From assembly GCA_900110395.1 (NCBI GenBank), contig FODP01000011.1, positions 203,437 to 267,436 of the forward strand: DNA of 64,000 nucleotides. Reading direction: 5' to 3'. This document shows positions 63,685 to 64,000 of the stretch, in pieces. Position numbers and translations under genes: made by a program. The number at the start of each line of letters is the position of its first letter. The first letter of the stretch is position 1. The notes below the pieces were generated by a model. That model was not told the origin of the DNA and made no database searches. It saw only the letters and a program-made list of their open reading frames with translations. Source of the stretch: Rhodospirillales bacterium URHD0017. Lineage in GTDB: Bacteria > Pseudomonadota > Alphaproteobacteria > Reyranellales > Reyranellaceae.

Positions 63685-64000
63685 TGTGAGCTTTCAATAG
63701 GTTGTCCATCCGGCTCAGGCCGAGGAAGCTGATGTTGTCGAGACGTCAACTGATCCTTGGGAGAGCCGAATGGACATCCATAAGAATGCCCGCCTGACGC
63801 CGCACGGTCGAGAGCGGTTGGCCAAAATGATTCTTGGTGGGCAAACGCCGCAGTCCGCCAGTGAAGCCGCAGGCGTTTGCCCTCGCACCGGCCGCAAATG
63901 GCGCGATCGCTTCGAGCAGGAAGGCCTGGCCGGGCTGCAGGATCGCAGCTCGCGGCCCAGGCGGCTGCGCCAGCCGACGCCGCCACAGGTGATCGAGCGC
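63685..64000 (+). mobile_element. IS481-family insertion sequence, left part (right end beyond window)
   Basis: Starts about 63685 with TGTGAGCTTTCAATAGGTTG, a TGT-type terminus common to IS481 elements, followed by a transposase gene from 63770. Only the left 316 bases lie in the window, so neither the right inverted repeat nor the target duplication can be checked. The insertion lies just behind the lipoprotein stop and leaves that gene intact. Confidence 0.7.
63770..64000 (+). CDS. IS481-family transposase, N-terminal part (partial)
   Basis: 77 residues are visible before the edge. The start DIHKNARLTPHGRERLAKMI, the helix-turn-helix with ASEAAGVCPRTGRKWRDRFE, and QEGLAGLQDRSSRPRRLRQP match the IS481 transposase N-terminus that binds the terminal repeats. 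The DDE catalytic core lies beyond the window. The frame is open to the last base. Confidence 0.9.
   Translation, partial: MDIHKNARLTPHGRERLAKMILGGQTPQSASEAAGVCPRTGRKWRDRFEQEGLAGLQDRSSRPRRLRQPTPPQVIER

Overview
The window is a high-GC, gene-dense chromosomal segment of an alphaproteobacterium. Two perfect GGAAC-N16-CGTT promoters of the EcfG general stress type, many orphan periplasmic binding proteins (two TctC/Bug type, two peptide type), a DUF35/thiolase pair and an AHSA1/ArsR pair all fit that group. A soil or freshwater Rhodospirillales or Hyphomicrobiales relative such as Reyranella is my guess, not a demonstrated identity. I saw no rRNA, tRNA or CRISPR array. The only mobile element is an IS481-type element cut by the right edge.

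Layout. 1-5.4 kb: a leftward, translationally coupled operon with a Cache-GAF-cyclase-like membrane sensor, MlaE permease, a MlaF-like subunit without ATPase motifs, MlaD and a TPR lipoprotein. 5.5-10.5 kb: three MFS transporters, a YidB protein and tiny stress-type membrane peptides. 10.5-20 kb: a glutathione transferase, an orphan molybdenum hydroxylase large subunit, an EamA exporter, a peptide-type binding protein and an amidase-amidase-carbamoylase operon. 20-20.5 kb: a 545-base gene-free stretch with palindromes and a consensus leftward promoter. 20.5-24 kb: a cupin-like protein and a complete class III adenylate cyclase whose promoter region carries a perfect CRP site. 24-27.4 kb: a DUF35, thiolase-like, amidohydrolase and MarR cluster. 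27.4-29 kb: small stress-type proteins. 29-41.3 kb: a large membrane patatin, alpha/beta hydrolase, two Bug proteins, a phosphotransferase, an AI-2E family protein, DUF883, an M28-like peptidase, a SIS protein, and a glutaredoxin-DinB fusion with TGA in place of the first CxxC cysteine. 41.3-49 kb: a fused double ABC exporter divergent from a LysR gene, a thioesterase and tandem serine hydrolases, the second frameshifted. 49-57.4 kb: two TauD-type dioxygenases, a dehydrogenase/isomerase operon, a TSUP permease and a glycine-rich secreted protein. 57.5-63.1 kb: a complete Opp/Dpp peptide ABC operon. 63.4 kb to the end: a proline-rich lipoprotein and the IS element.

Much of the content is scavenging metabolism: uptake by binding proteins, amide and carbamoyl hydrolysis, and CoA-thioester and oxidative catabolism. 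Interspersed inverted repeats of at least two families sit at gene ends, and in one case they supply both the start codon and the stop codon of a gene. The least ordinary items are the TGA-containing glutaredoxin fusion, the lipid-transport operon with two apparent pseudoenzymes, and the CRP site over the presumed start of transcription of the adenylate cyclase gene.
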